A DNA stretch of 49,125 nucleotides from a virus. Of this stretch, positions 1 through 7,178 are shown one piece after another. Numbering within the stretch: the first letter of the stretch is position 1; each line of letters starts with the position of its first letter. The notes beneath the pieces were generated by a model. It ran no database searches, was not told the origin of the DNA, and was given only the letters and a program-made list of their open reading frames with translations. Location of the stretch: the IMG/VR virus record IMGVR_UViG_3300037520_001156, positions 1-49,125 of that record, one strand, 5' to 3'. Position numbers and translations under genes: made by a program.

Positions 1-7
1 GGGGATG

Positions 8-34
8 AAAAAGACCCTCCTAGAAAGGAAGGTC
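8..34 (-). terminator. Rho-independent terminator of the leftward operon
   Basis: Read on the minus strand, a stem of 9 pairs (arms at 31-34/13-16 and 26-30/17-21, one pair a G.U wobble) closes a four-base loop and is followed by TTTTT at 12-8. The single imperfection is a C/A mismatch on the plus strand but a wobble pair on the minus strand, so the hairpin fits leftward RNA. It lies about 157 bases after the last leftward gene. A short open frame (complement of 1-53) also crosses it, so a leftward gene starting here and leaving the window cannot be excluded. Confidence 0.55.
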
Positions 35-105
35 GTGTGGTTGGTTTGTTCATAGGTGTCGATATTTTGAACAGAGCTGCACACTCTTTATGTCAAAATT
101 CACAC

Positions 106-113
106 CAAAGGTA
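106..113 (-). promoter_or_regulatory. Possible leftward promoter (-7 box TACCTTTG)
   Basis: The minus strand reads TACCTTTG, an exact match to the Bacteroidetes TAnnTTTG -7 element. It sits inside an imperfect palindrome (about 105-131, CCAAA ... TTTGG arms around an AT core). No well-spaced -33 TTG was found. It would serve only a leftward gene starting near 53 and running off the window. The rest of 1-190 holds no supported gene. Confidence 0.25.
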
Positions 114-190
114 ATTTATATAAAATTTGGAATTCACCAACCCTAATATTTAATATTACGGATAGTAATTTTACGACAGAAAGATAAAAG

Positions 191-517
191 TTACGCTGAT
201 TGGATTTCAGCAAGAAAACTTTCAACGATGTGATTTGTTTGAAGACAAAAATCAATCAGCTCTCCTACATCTATAAGCCCTTGTTCAGAGAAGGCAAATC
301 TATCAGAAAGAAAGTATTGGTATGGATGGTGGTCTTCGGTTAGGTCTATTTCGGCAACATAAAATGCAATCCTGTCTTGAGGCATTACCAATGTGGCGTA
401 GATAATAGTGTACAGGCTTCCCTTCCTTAGCCATCTATCTTTTGGGATATTTTTGGGCTTCCCGGTATCGTCTATACACAATGCTATTGCTTCCATTTCA
501 GAAGTAAACCTACACAT
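191..517 (-). CDS. Hypothetical protein, last gene of leftward operon
   Basis: A protein of 108 residues that I do not recognise. It starts at an ATG that overlaps the end of the upstream NinG-like gene by 8 bases, so it is translationally coupled to the replication operon. It is mixed charged and hydrophobic, with a Cys-rich start (MCRF) and an acidic C-terminal half; no signal peptide or membrane segment is visible. The overlap and codon use support a real gene. Function unknown, possibly a small early accessory protein. Confidence 0.7.
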   Translation of the reverse strand: MCRFTSEMEAIALCIDDTGKPKNIPKDRWLRKGSLYTIIYATLVMPQDRIAFYVAEIDLTEDHHPYQYFLSDRFAFSEQGLIDVGELIDFCLQTNHIVESFLAEIQSA

Positions 518-1076
518 TTATTTTTGTTTTTACCAACTTCAGCTTTGCTCTAATGTCTATGAGCATTTCTTTCAAATCATCTCTGGTCCACTTGTGAGGC
601 TCTTTGGCTTCTTCAAATAACTGATCGGATAAGCCGGGTGTATCTTTATTTAAGTTTGCTGCGTAACATTCTATGTTCCCGTAATTCATCTGATTGCAAT
701 TTTTGCATTGAACCTTTAAGTTCCTTGTATCCCACCTTAGTAACATTGTTCCTCTTGATACGAAATGACCACAATCCGCATCTTGCCAGCGACCTTTCCA
801 CGAACAAGTGTAGCATTGCACTATGCCGTTTGCATCAGCATTTTTAATACGGATATATTGGCTCATGGCATCATCCAAATCCTGAATGATATAGCTTCGG
901 TCGTTGTCCTTGTCTTTTACTCTGTCCAGAAGCCGTTTATTGGCTCTTTCGGTCTGCTGCTTGGCTTTGTCGTAATTACGGCACTTGAGGCAATACAATG
1001 ACTTGCCTACCTTTACGCATTCGGTATTGGAAGCATCACAATTAGAGCAATTGCCAAACTTTGTACGGGGGATCAT
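510..1076 (-). CDS. NinG/Rap-like recombination protein
   Basis: This 188-residue protein resembles the lambda NinG (Rap) family, recombination-associated proteins acting on branched DNA. The N-terminus carries a four-cysteine finger (C10, C13, C29, C32). The family-type core follows: a helix with DxxxSQYIRIKNA (68-80), C88/C91, the DCGHFVSR block (101-108) and C124/C127 with N128. These cysteine and histidine pairs look like an HNH-type zinc-bound fold. The ATG overlaps the upstream methyltransferase stop as ATGA, a coupled start. Placement beside primase-helicase genes fits a replication and recombination role. The extra N-terminal finger is longer than I expect for the family. Family assignment is from recognised motifs, not a search. 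Confidence 0.75.
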   Translation of the reverse strand: MIPRTKFGNCSNCDASNTECVKVGKSLYCLKCRNYDKAKQQTERANKRLLDRVKDKDNDRSYIIQDLDDAMSQYIRIKNADANGIVQCYTCSWKGRWQDADCGHFVSRGTMLLRWDTRNLKVQCKNCNQMNYGNIECYAANLNKDTPGLSDQLFEEAKEPHKWTRDDLKEMLIDIRAKLKLVKTKINV

Positions 1077-1591
1077 TTAATTCTTATTCCATAAAAAAAT
1101 AAATCGCAGTTTTGATACCTTAAACTATATGGACCAAACTCCTCATGTATATTAACTATTGCTTCAAAATCTGTTGCCGATATGTTTCTATAATAATCAT
1201 TAGTATGTGGACTAGATCCGCTATGTGCTTGCGTAGTTCCATGTTCTGGTCTACCCGTGGAGGCACAAGTCATAATAAATATTCCCCCAATTCTTACTAA
1301 ACTAATCATTTTTCTTATTGAATCTTTCCAATATTTATCATGCTCTAACATTTCTCCCGTCAATACTACATCATATAAAAAATCAGATTTGTACAAATGA
1401 ATAGGAGTTATTACATCTACGTTAGGTGCTGGAGCTATGTCTATTCCTGTGTACTGGTAATTATTTATAAAAAACTGTCTGTTATTGCCGTTTATATCTG
1501 CGCTACCTACATCTAATACTTTTACATTACTCCTAAAATTCGGAAATGTATTTAATGCTTCATTAATGAAATCTACTTGTTGACCGTGCAT
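1073..1591 (-). CDS. Class I SAM-dependent methyltransferase
   Basis: A 172-residue protein with a Rossmann-type methyltransferase core: motif I VLDVGSADINGNN (25-37) for SAM binding, an acidic end of strand 2 in TGIDIAP (48-54), and a GEMLEH segment like the DxxEH block of Methyltransf_11 proteins. No DNA-methyltransferase signature (DPPY/NPPY or PC) is visible, so a small molecule, sugar or protein is a likelier substrate than DNA. It overlaps the GT2 gene by 19 bases and the NinG-like gene by 4, locking it into the operon. Its place after two glycosyltransferases suggests the three act on one glycan, for example capping a sugar by O-methylation; that is inference. Confidence 0.8.
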   Translation of the reverse strand: MHGQQVDFINEALNTFPNFRSNVKVLDVGSADINGNNRQFFINNYQYTGIDIAPAPNVDVITPIHLYKSDFLYDVVLTGEMLEHDKYWKDSIRKMISLVRIGGIFIMTCASTGRPEHGTTQAHSGSSPHTNDYYRNISATDFEAIVNIHEEFGPYSLRYQNCDLFFYGIRIK

Positions 1592-2256
1592 AATGATCTT
1601 AAATTAAATGGTGATGAATATTTCTCTTTGTGTGGTTCTCCTCCCCACTTAGCTTTATACCTTGATTTGTTTGCTTGAAAACCCTTGAAGATCATGTCCC
1701 TGTCTTCGTCAGAAGTGATAGTCGAGTTAATAGTTTGACTTCCTGCTCCATCAACCCCTAGTTCAAATAGTTCTTTGTTGGTATAAATGAAATCCAAGCC
1801 AGCTAATTTCATTCGATAATGGTAATCGTTATCCTCATAATAAGCAGGATAAAATCCATCATCAAAGTAACCTACTGTTTTTATGGCAATGTCTGGACGA
1901 ACTGCGAATAAGGAAAATAAAGCTCCGTGAGTGCCAAAGAACCCGTGAGTAGGATTTTCTTCTGCTAATCTTACAAACTCTTCGATGGCAATAGGCGTTA
2001 ATTTATTGTCGTCATTCCCAATAATAAGCAAGTGGTCTTTTTCGTCTTTGAGCATATTTAACCCTAAATTCCATGATCCGGCTACGCCTAGGTTATTAGC
2101 TGAAACTATTTGCCCCCTTAGCTTACCTAATTTGCCATTTGAGTTATCTATAATTATTATATTGTCTGCTCTTCTCGTTTGATCTTCTTCTGATTTAAGT
2201 AATCTTTTAAGCAAATCAAATCTTGACAAAGTTGGTACTAATAATGTGACTTTCAT
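1573..2256 (-). CDS. Family 2 glycosyltransferase
   Basis: The chosen start is the ATG at 2256 (MKVTLLVPTLSRF), which gives 227 residues and lies one base after the upstream GT4 stop. An upstream in-frame non-ATG start would overlap GT4 and lacks support. The GT-A fold is seen as LLVPT at strand 1, NIIIIDNS (32-39), the NNLGVAGSWNLGL block (54-66) and a metal-binding GNDDN (80-84, D82/D83). A later YYEDNDYHYRMKLAG segment matches the catalytic ED region of rhamnosyl-type GT2 enzymes. It would transfer a nucleotide-activated sugar in the cytoplasm. The acceptor is unknown (DNA, virion protein or host glycan). No membrane anchor is seen. Confidence 0.85.
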   Translation of the reverse strand: MKVTLLVPTLSRFDLLKRLLKSEEDQTRRADNIIIIDNSNGKLGKLRGQIVSANNLGVAGSWNLGLNMLKDEKDHLLIIGNDDNKLTPIAIEEFVRLAEENPTHGFFGTHGALFSLFAVRPDIAIKTVGYFDDGFYPAYYEDNDYHYRMKLAGLDFIYTNKELFELGVDGAGSQTINSTITSDEDRDMIFKGFQANKSRYKAKWGGEPHKEKYSSPFNLRSLCTVNK

Positions 2257-2257
2257 T

Positions 2258-3514
2258 TTATAGTATCGTGGATTTTTGGTGATTGGACACAAGTTGTTCA
2301 TGGATTGTCGTGTCTTTTAAGTTATCAAATATAGTTATCCATGCGTCAGCGATATCTTCTTCCCAAGAATAGCAATCTGCATTAAACTTTTCAAATGATA
2401 TGGCTGCTTTTTTAGACCTGTAAATGTAATCAGACATTAAGTAAATTTGGTAAGATGCTGAATTTACATCTGCCAGTTTACCTACGGTCATAATGTTATT
2501 CATAACTAATTCAGTAGGGCATTCAATAAAGTTTGCTTCGCTCTTTGTAAATATCTCAGCACAAGCACTATGATTGGGAACAATTTGAGGCACACCCAAT
2601 GAAGCCTGCTCTACTGAACACAATCCCCATCCCTCTCCCAAAGAAGTATTTATCCCTACGTCACAGGCATTATAAAGCAAATTCATTTGTTCGTTTGATA
2701 GCGAAGGTCTGTAATGAGGATTTTCTAATGGGCAACTTAGTATTAAGTTATCCTGAATGCCTACTCTTTTTGCGTAGTTGTAAACATCAATATAGCAATC
2801 CAATATGGCGCAATGCATATAAAGATAGGAATCAACCTTGGCTGTTTTTAAATAATGAGCAAAAGCCCTTATAGTTATGTCTAATTTTTTTCTTGGCTGA
2901 TTACGATTAGCATTTAATACAATGAAAGCATCATCATATTTATCAGTACCAAAGGCTTCTCTGCGTATTGAGTTCTTGTCTTCTATTTTATAATAATGTT
3001 GCCTGTTTATGCCGTGAGGTATTATGCTGATTCGGTCTATTATTTCATCTGCAATTTTTCTGTCTGCAAAATCACTACGCATAGCTTCTGCTGCTACATC
3101 CTTTGCAAACTGAGTGTAGGTTACTATGCTTGAAACAATGTCCATGTGCTTATACCAATGTCCCATGTGTCCTTTGGCATCTACCGGGAAATAGATAACT
3201 ATTTTTGGTAGCTTCTTTCTGCTCTTTTTTATTGATTCCAATATTTCGTCAATATTCCAGATATCGTTTATGATAAACAACGTGTCGAAGCTGTCAATCA
3301 ATTCTAATATCTTATTGATTGCCCATCTATCTTCTTCCGGATTGGGGTTGCCCATAAATACCACTCCATTTGTCCTAAAAAAGTGATTGTGCTTACGGCT
3401 GTAATCAACTATTGCTACTTCGTTGTTGTGCTTTAGCATATCAGCTATGTTCTCACATACCGTAGCAAACCCTGTTTGAGTTAGGTACTCTGAACTAATC
3501 AATATTTTGTTCAT
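2258..3514 (-). CDS. GT4-type (group 1) glycosyltransferase
   Basis: A 418-residue GT-B fold glycosyltransferase. The N-terminal half begins with the usual short strand (ISSEYL...GFATVCENIADML). The C-terminal half carries FIVLNANRNQPRKKLDITIRAF, the standard start of the nucleotide-sugar-binding lobe, and the diagnostic EGWGLCSVEQASLGVP segment near residues 292-307 with the conserved glutamate. Retaining transfer from a nucleotide sugar is expected; substrate unknown. Its start lies inside the end of a 67-residue ORF and it is followed by GT2 and a methyltransferase, so three glycan-type enzymes sit together inside a DNA replication operon. No hydroxymethylase that would make a glycosylatable base is visible in this window. 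Confidence 0.85.
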   Translation of the reverse strand: MNKILISSEYLTQTGFATVCENIADMLKHNNEVAIVDYSRKHNHFFRTNGVVFMGNPNPEEDRWAINKILELIDSFDTLFIINDIWNIDEILESIKKSRKKLPKIVIYFPVDAKGHMGHWYKHMDIVSSIVTYTQFAKDVAAEAMRSDFADRKIADEIIDRISIIPHGINRQHYYKIEDKNSIRREAFGTDKYDDAFIVLNANRNQPRKKLDITIRAFAHYLKTAKVDSYLYMHCAILDCYIDVYNYAKRVGIQDNLILSCPLENPHYRPSLSNEQMNLLYNACDVGINTSLGEGWGLCSVEQASLGVPQIVPNHSACAEIFTKSEANFIECPTELVMNNIMTVGKLADVNSASYQIYLMSDYIYRSKKAAISFEKFNADCYSWEEDIADAWITIFDNLKDTTIHEQLVSNHQKSTIL

Positions 3515-3698
3515 GTGCTTCTGTTTTTGGTGACGGCAAAATTGTTACTTTTTCAAATACTCTTAATAATCCGGCAAGTTCAATTATTTCCTTGCCCATC
3601 TCAAAGAGGGTTTCATTTGACATACAGGCATGGTTCAATTGACCAATAAAAAGGATCTTTTCCTTTGGCGACATTTCAAGATAGCTTTGGCAGACCAT
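3495..3698 (-). CDS. Small hypothetical protein
   Basis: A 67-residue ORF between the primase-helicase and the GT4 gene, overlapping the latter by 20 bases. ATG start. It looks helical and slightly acidic, with no motif I can name. The tight fit in the operon (16 bases after the upstream stop, overlap with the next start) is the main support. Confidence 0.6.
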   Translation of the reverse strand: MVCQSYLEMSPKEKILFIGQLNHACMSNETLFEMGKEIIELAGLLRVFEKVTILPSPKTEAHEQNID

Positions 3699-3714
3699 TG
3701 GGTTGATTTTATGG

Positions 3715-5766
3715 TTAAAAAAATTCTTTATTCCAATCTATATCTGTTCTCTGTGCAGAAAGCTGTTGTTGTACTGGCTGTCTTTTGTTGTGCCATGAAT
3801 GAATAGGGTCTATTGGCTGTCCTGCATCCTCTAATCGCTCAATAAATCCGCACCCTTGACTATACATTTCAAACTTTACGGGTTGCTCTAGCGGTGTTGG
3901 CTTGCCTCCGGTTTCGGTATCCTTTATTTTACGCACATGGACTTCAGTTACCATCCAATCGGTTGGATGCTGAGTCACCCTGTGAATGGTCAGAAAATCG
4001 TCTGCCTTGTTTGCTACTTTTTGTCCTCCTTCTGTATCGGCTTTATTCGGGGCAAGTGGGTACTTCTTTTCCCCGTCCTTGGCTCTTGCTGCTGCGGTGA
4101 CTGCATGGTGATTAATTATCCACCCAAAGTTGGTCTGCTGACCGTATGCCTTCATTTCGCTCAATGCTTCGTAATGGTATTCGTGGGTAGATAATTTACT
4201 GAATCCGCTCAGGTCTATTTTGAGCGAGTTATATGGGTCAACCATGCAGCACTTGAGGTCGGGGTATTTATCCCTTGCCTTCTTTGTCATGTTTATGATG
4301 TCCTTGTAGTTAAATAAATCTTCCTGAGCTTTGATAATCTTAAAATGAGATTCTATAAACTTTTTGGCTTCCGCAATTTCCGTGTCGTTCAAACTTACCT
4401 TACCTGTTAATGGCTTCCCCCAATAGTATTGAATCAAGGCTCTCATGCAGCTACCAATGCTGTTTTCGGATGAAAAGATAAGAAATTTCCAGTCGTGGTA
4501 CATTGCGGCAACCAATTCAAGCCACCACAAGAACTTTGTTTTACCTACGTTATCAATCCCGTTTACCATCAAAAAAGATGCCTCTTTGAACCTGAAGTGT
4601 TGGTCTAATGTTGGCGATCCTGTGGTCAATCCCTGCTTTAGAGTTCCATCAATTACACTTTGGATATAGCCATCATAATCTTCGGGGGTGGCTAAGAAAC
4701 TCAAATCGTTATCATCTACCTTAATTCTGGATTGGATTACCCTTGTGCTTTGATATTCTTTTTTGGGAGCGGCTTCCTTCTTCTCTCCGTAACCCATATC
4801 AAGCAATCGCCTTGATGCTTCAACAAAATCGTCATTGCATTCCAACTTAGCGAAGACAGCATATGGCAGGTATGCCTTCTGTGGCTCAAATTCTGATGAA
4901 GTAGTGAACACCGAAAACCAATTCTTTTCGTGGTTGTAATTGCCCGATGTCTGTGCGCTCGTCTGTCCGGGACGAAGAAACATCGTCTTGTTGCCCTTGT
5001 TCCCAACTACTTTCCACCCGTAACTCTGCAATAGTTGGACTACATCCCCCCTCTCGTTATAGTCATCAAATGGAGAAAGCCCCTTTGTCTTTTCTATTTT
5101 GTTTGACTTTGGAATTACTATCTCTTCAAATACTGAATTAAACTCCCGTGCTATAGAATGCAGGGTTTCTCTTTCTTCAATAGTAATTTCTGTAATGGAG
5201 CATATATCTCCGAATATAACTTCGTAGCCGGGCGAGGGGGCAATGACTATCTGTCCCCCGAACCCACGGGTTTCCAGCAATACCCTAACTGTGTCGTTCT
5301 CCTTGGCTTTTTTAGCCACCCTAATAGCCTCTGCATCGTCCTTCCCACTAATTACTTGCGCCTCGTAGGTCTTATTGTAGGTGTCCGTCCTTTCTGCTTC
5401 TGTAGTCGGTCTGTTCGCTAGCTTGATATTCCCCTCAATCTTATCACAACGATAGATAAAATGATACCCCCCGTTCTTGGTCTTTTGAACGACAAGTTTC
5501 TTTAGGAGATTAGGTTGTACTGCGTTTACCGCCAACTTATACTGCTCAAACAACTTGCCATCCAAGGAATACTTTTGGTCAATGTCAATGACCTCTACAT
5601 TACCCGAAGGAGTACCGCAAACCAAGCCTACCCCCCAACAATTAGACAGGTCGTATTTGGTTATGGCGGTCTGCCAATTCTTGACTTGAGGGATCTTCTT
5701 TTCGTTTACCGGGATAAACTGGAGTCCCTCTAATTCGTTCAGATTTTCGTAGTTATTCGTACCCAT
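3715..5766 (-). CDS. Bifunctional primase-polymerase / RecA-type replicative helicase
   Basis: A 683-residue fusion. The N-terminal prim-pol domain shows the catalytic acidic pair in EVIDID (D61, D63), a GGYHFIYR segment with H102 and a later GFGGQIVIAPSPGY block, as in phage and plasmid prim-pol proteins. A linker near residues 220-340 leads to a RecA-like ATPase with Walker A GIDNVGKTK (403-411) and Walker B CMVDP with D510; a downstream INHH segment resembles the sensor histidine region of DnaB/RepA-like helicases. It should unwind and prime phage DNA at the fork. It starts inside the end of the putative loader gene (14-base overlap), consistent with stoichiometric expression. Domain order matches known prim-pol/helicase fusions. 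Confidence 0.9.
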   Translation of the reverse strand: MGTNNYENLNELEGLQFIPVNEKKIPQVKNWQTAITKYDLSNCWGVGLVCGTPSGNVEVIDIDQKYSLDGKLFEQYKLAVNAVQPNLLKKLVVQKTKNGGYHFIYRCDKIEGNIKLANRPTTEAERTDTYNKTYEAQVISGKDDAEAIRVAKKAKENDTVRVLLETRGFGGQIVIAPSPGYEVIFGDICSITEITIEERETLHSIAREFNSVFEEIVIPKSNKIEKTKGLSPFDDYNERGDVVQLLQSYGWKVVGNKGNKTMFLRPGQTSAQTSGNYNHEKNWFSVFTTSSEFEPQKAYLPYAVFAKLECNDDFVEASRRLLDMGYGEKKEAAPKKEYQSTRVIQSRIKVDDNDLSFLATPEDYDGYIQSVIDGTLKQGLTTGSPTLDQHFRFKEASFLMVNGIDNVGKTKFLWWLELVAAMYHDWKFLIFSSENSIGSCMRALIQYYWGKPLTGKVSLNDTEIAEAKKFIESHFKIIKAQEDLFNYKDIINMTKKARDKYPDLKCCMVDPYNSLKIDLSGFSKLSTHEYHYEALSEMKAYGQQTNFGWIINHHAVTAAARAKDGEKKYPLAPNKADTEGGQKVANKADDFLTIHRVTQHPTDWMVTEVHVRKIKDTETGGKPTPLEQPVKFEMYSQGCGFIERLEDAGQPIDPIHSWHNKRQPVQQQLSAQRTDIDWNKEFF

Positions 5767-6214
5767 TTAAATCGTTTTCTAATTTTCTTATTAGGATTTT
5801 TCTGTAGTTCATGTACATGGACAAAACCTTAGCGATGTACATAACCGACAGCTCAGGGGAGTGGCTGTAGATTATTTCCTGCTCCATGCCCGAAGGATAT
5901 TTTAGCCCAATCTCACAATTTAGGTGGAAAGCGAGCGTTATCTCCTTATCTGTCAGTTCGGCAAACCCGAATTGCGTAAGATGCGTTTTTAAGGCATTTA
6001 AAAGCCCGATTTTATTTTTTTGGATAGGATACCCACAAAGGGCAGAGATCGTGTCTAGAATCGCCTCTAATTGATCCACAGAGGCATCGCTGATTAAAAC
6101 TCCATCTGACAATGCTGAATAAACCCTTTCGTTAAAAGGGGAGAGGGGGGTCGATTTCTCCTTCAGTTTTCCCAACTGGTACTCCCGACCCCGAATTGTG
6201 ATTGACTTTTCCAT
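5753..6214 (-). CDS. Putative helicase loader / replication accessory protein
   Basis: With the ATG at 6214 (MEKSITIRG) this is 153 residues; a longer reading would need a TTG start. It overlaps the DUF4373 gene by 83 bases and the primase-helicase by 14. The C-terminal helical part (LTDKEITLAF ... VMYIAKVLSMYMNYRK) has the pattern I associate with small Bacteroidetes mobile-element replication proteins encoded beside an initiator and helicase. That likeness and its position suggest helicase loading, by analogy with lambda P or DnaC partners. No ATPase motif is present, so it would be a non-ATPase loader or adaptor. Function is inference. Confidence 0.65.
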   Translation of the reverse strand: MEKSITIRGREYQLGKLKEKSTPLSPFNERVYSALSDGVLISDASVDQLEAILDTISALCGYPIQKNKIGLLNALKTHLTQFGFAELTDKEITLAFHLNCEIGLKYPSGMEQEIIYSHSPELSVMYIAKVLSMYMNYRKILIRKLENDLNGYE

Positions 6215-6737
6215 TTTTTTCAAATTTTTCGTTTTTTTCAGAATTTTCTCCCATAGGTCTAACTATAGAACTTTCTGTAGATAGAGTATTCTCTTTATCT
6301 AATAGTACTCTATACATCTTATTGCTTAAGGGGGGCTGCAAGGGTGGCTTAAGGGGGACTTTTTTTTCTCCCGAAATTGTCTTCAAATATTTCTTCCTTT
6401 CCATGCCTAATTTGCCCATTTCTGACAAATACTTACGCTCCTGCTTATGGTCAAGAACTCTCTGGGAATAATAGACACCTTTTTCCTCAAAAAATAACCC
6501 AACAGTTATACAAAATTTAACTACTTCAGTAAGCCTCCCCTTATCTACCCCAAAGCCAAGCGATAGCCCCCCTATAAGGGTGGCTTTAAGCCCCCCACAA
6601 TTATTTTCGGACATAGATTCAATTAGCATCCAGTAAATACCGTAGCCTTCTGCTCCAAACTCCGATCTTAATTCAAGGATTTTTTCGTCATTTTTGGCGT
6701 TGTAGTCGTGCTTGAACCAATAGGCATTTTTAGACAT
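6132..6737 (-). CDS. DUF4373 (Lin1244/Lin1753-like) replication initiator
   Basis: The start chosen is the ATG at 6737 (MSKNAYWFKHDYNAKND), 201 residues; a TTG six bases upstream is possible but less likely. The first about 110 residues match the Lin1244/Lin1753-type N-terminal domain (WFKHDYNAKNDEKILEL, GAEGYGIYWMLIE), a winged-helix DNA-binding domain of phage DnaD-like initiators. The tail is low-complexity, Lys/Glu/Asn/Gly-rich and probably disordered. It is the first gene of the leftward operon and follows a structured 134-base leader with interleaved inverted repeats, which could be an RNA control element or part of the origin it binds. Confidence 0.8.
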   Translation of the reverse strand: MSKNAYWFKHDYNAKNDEKILELRSEFGAEGYGIYWMLIESMSENNCGGLKATLIGGLSLGFGVDKGRLTEVVKFCITVGLFFEEKGVYYSQRVLDHKQERKYLSEMGKLGMERKKYLKTISGEKKVPLKPPLQPPLSNKMYRVLLDKENTLSTESSIVRPMGENSEKNEKFEKNGKVNHNSGSGVPVGKTEGEIDPPLPF

Positions 6738-6740
6738 AGC

Positions 6741-6750
6741 CAATATATTG
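6741..6750. repeat. 10-base perfect palindrome before the initiator gene
   Basis: CAATATATTG is its own reverse complement and ends four bases before the initiator ATG on the leftward strand. It could be a half-site pair for a dimeric repressor or autoregulation by the initiator. It directly abuts the 16-bp stem ending at 6752. Short AT-rich palindromes occur by chance, so confidence is low. Confidence 0.3.
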
Positions 6751-6751
6751 A

Positions 6752-6872
6752 GCCTGTTCCGACATGGTTGCTAAAGAATCCCAATACGAGGAGAGGAAAT
6801 CGCCATGCCGGAACAAGCCGTTAAAAAATCGGTAAATATTGAAAATTGAACATTATTGAGATTCTTTAGCAA
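6752..6872 (-). promoter_or_regulatory. Structured leader: interleaved inverted repeats forming a potential RNA pseudoknot
   Basis: Two long inverted repeats interlock in the leftward leader. Stem B is a perfect 13-bp match between 6860-6872 and 6768-6780 (TTGCTAAAGAATC on the left plus-strand arm). Stem A is 16 bp between 6803-6818 and 6752-6767 (GCCTGTTCCGACATGG on the left plus-strand arm). In the minus-strand RNA the order is B5', 41 bases, A5', 22 bases, B3', 0 bases, A3', the topology of an H-type pseudoknot with the stems directly abutting. Stem A has two imperfections. Both are A/C mismatches in plus-strand sense but G.U pairs in the minus-strand RNA, which supports function as leftward RNA. 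It ends 14 bases before the initiator ATG and could control its translation. An origin or recombinase site is the alternative. Confidence 0.55.
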
Positions 6873-6874
6873 GC

Positions 6875-6903
6875 CAAAGATAGGAAGTTTTTTAATACTC
6901 CAA
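6875..6903 (-). promoter_or_regulatory. Leftward promoter of replication operon (TTG ... TATCTTTG)
   Basis: The minus strand has TATCTTTG (6882-6875), an exact TAnnTTTG -7 box, with TTG at 6903-6901 after an 18-base spacer, close to the Bacteroidetes -33 spacing. Transcription would start near 6867-6871, at the first bases of the 5' arm of the pseudoknot. The box lies just past the 3' end of the upstream repressor-like gene, so the replication operon can be fired separately from it. Confidence 0.5.
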
Positions 6904-7083
6904 CTTAAACTTCAATCTTTTTTCAATTCTCCGTAATTCTTCGTTTTTGAAAGGCACTTTACCTGTCATTCTCATGCTTAATTCAGTTTCAGGGATTTTA
7001 ACTTCAAAAGATAACCAACGCCTAGTACGCCCGTCTAATGCGGCTTCTATTTGTTCTGTGATGGATGCTTTAACCTTAGCCAT
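6892..7083 (-). CDS. Small Cro/repressor-like DNA-binding protein
   Basis: A 63-residue basic protein (MAKVKASITEQ). The segment WLSFEVKIPETELSMRMTG (about 23-41) reads as a helix-turn-helix with a recognition helix ETELSMRMTG, followed by a helix FKNEELRRIEKRL, the pattern of very short Cro-like proteins of Bacteroidetes elements. Its ATG faces that of another small DNA-binding gene across 95 bp holding a TAnnTTTG box for each direction. It would control the early genes. The domain call is from pattern only. Confidence 0.65.
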   Translation of the reverse strand: MAKVKASITEQIEAALDGRTRRWLSFEVKIPETELSMRMTGKVPFKNEELRRIEKRLKFKLEY

Positions 7084-7100
7084 AATGGTTTTTTGTTCGG

Positions 7101-7108
7101 CAAATATA
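7101..7108 (-). promoter_or_regulatory. Leftward promoter -7 box TATATTTG
   Basis: An exact TAnnTTTG match on the minus strand, 18 bases before the ATG of the Cro-like gene, giving a leader of about 10 bases. Upstream is a poly-A/T tract rather than a clear -33 TTG. Confidence 0.45.
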
Positions 7109-7154
7109 GGTCTGTAAAATAAAAAAAAATATTTTTTTAAAAAACTTTAGTGAT

Positions 7155-7162
7155 TAGATTTG
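7155..7162 (+). promoter_or_regulatory. Rightward promoter -7 box TAGATTTG
   Basis: An exact TAnnTTTG match on the plus strand, 16 bases before the ATG at 7179. It is arranged divergently to the TATATTTG box at 7101-7108. The 46 bp between the boxes are nearly pure A/T (7117-7146) and could hold shared operators. No convincing -33 element. Confidence 0.45.
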
Positions 7163-7178
7163 CAAAAAACCTAAAAGC

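Noticed and set aside
1073-1591. DNA adenine or cytosine methylase
   Set aside because: SAM-binding motif I is clear, but no DPPY/NPPY or PCQ-type catalytic motif is present.
4737-5006. Small ORFs antisense or alternative-frame to the primase-helicase
   Set aside because: Composition (Arg/His-rich) and full overlap with a strongly supported gene mark them as shadow frames.
6752-6818. HDV-like self-cleaving ribozyme in the leader
   Set aside because: The minus strand contains CCGGCATGG and CCTCTCCTCG, which recall the HDV ribozyme. However, the arms here form one 16-bp hairpin with a distant 13-bp partner, not the five short nested helices and catalytic C region of HDV.
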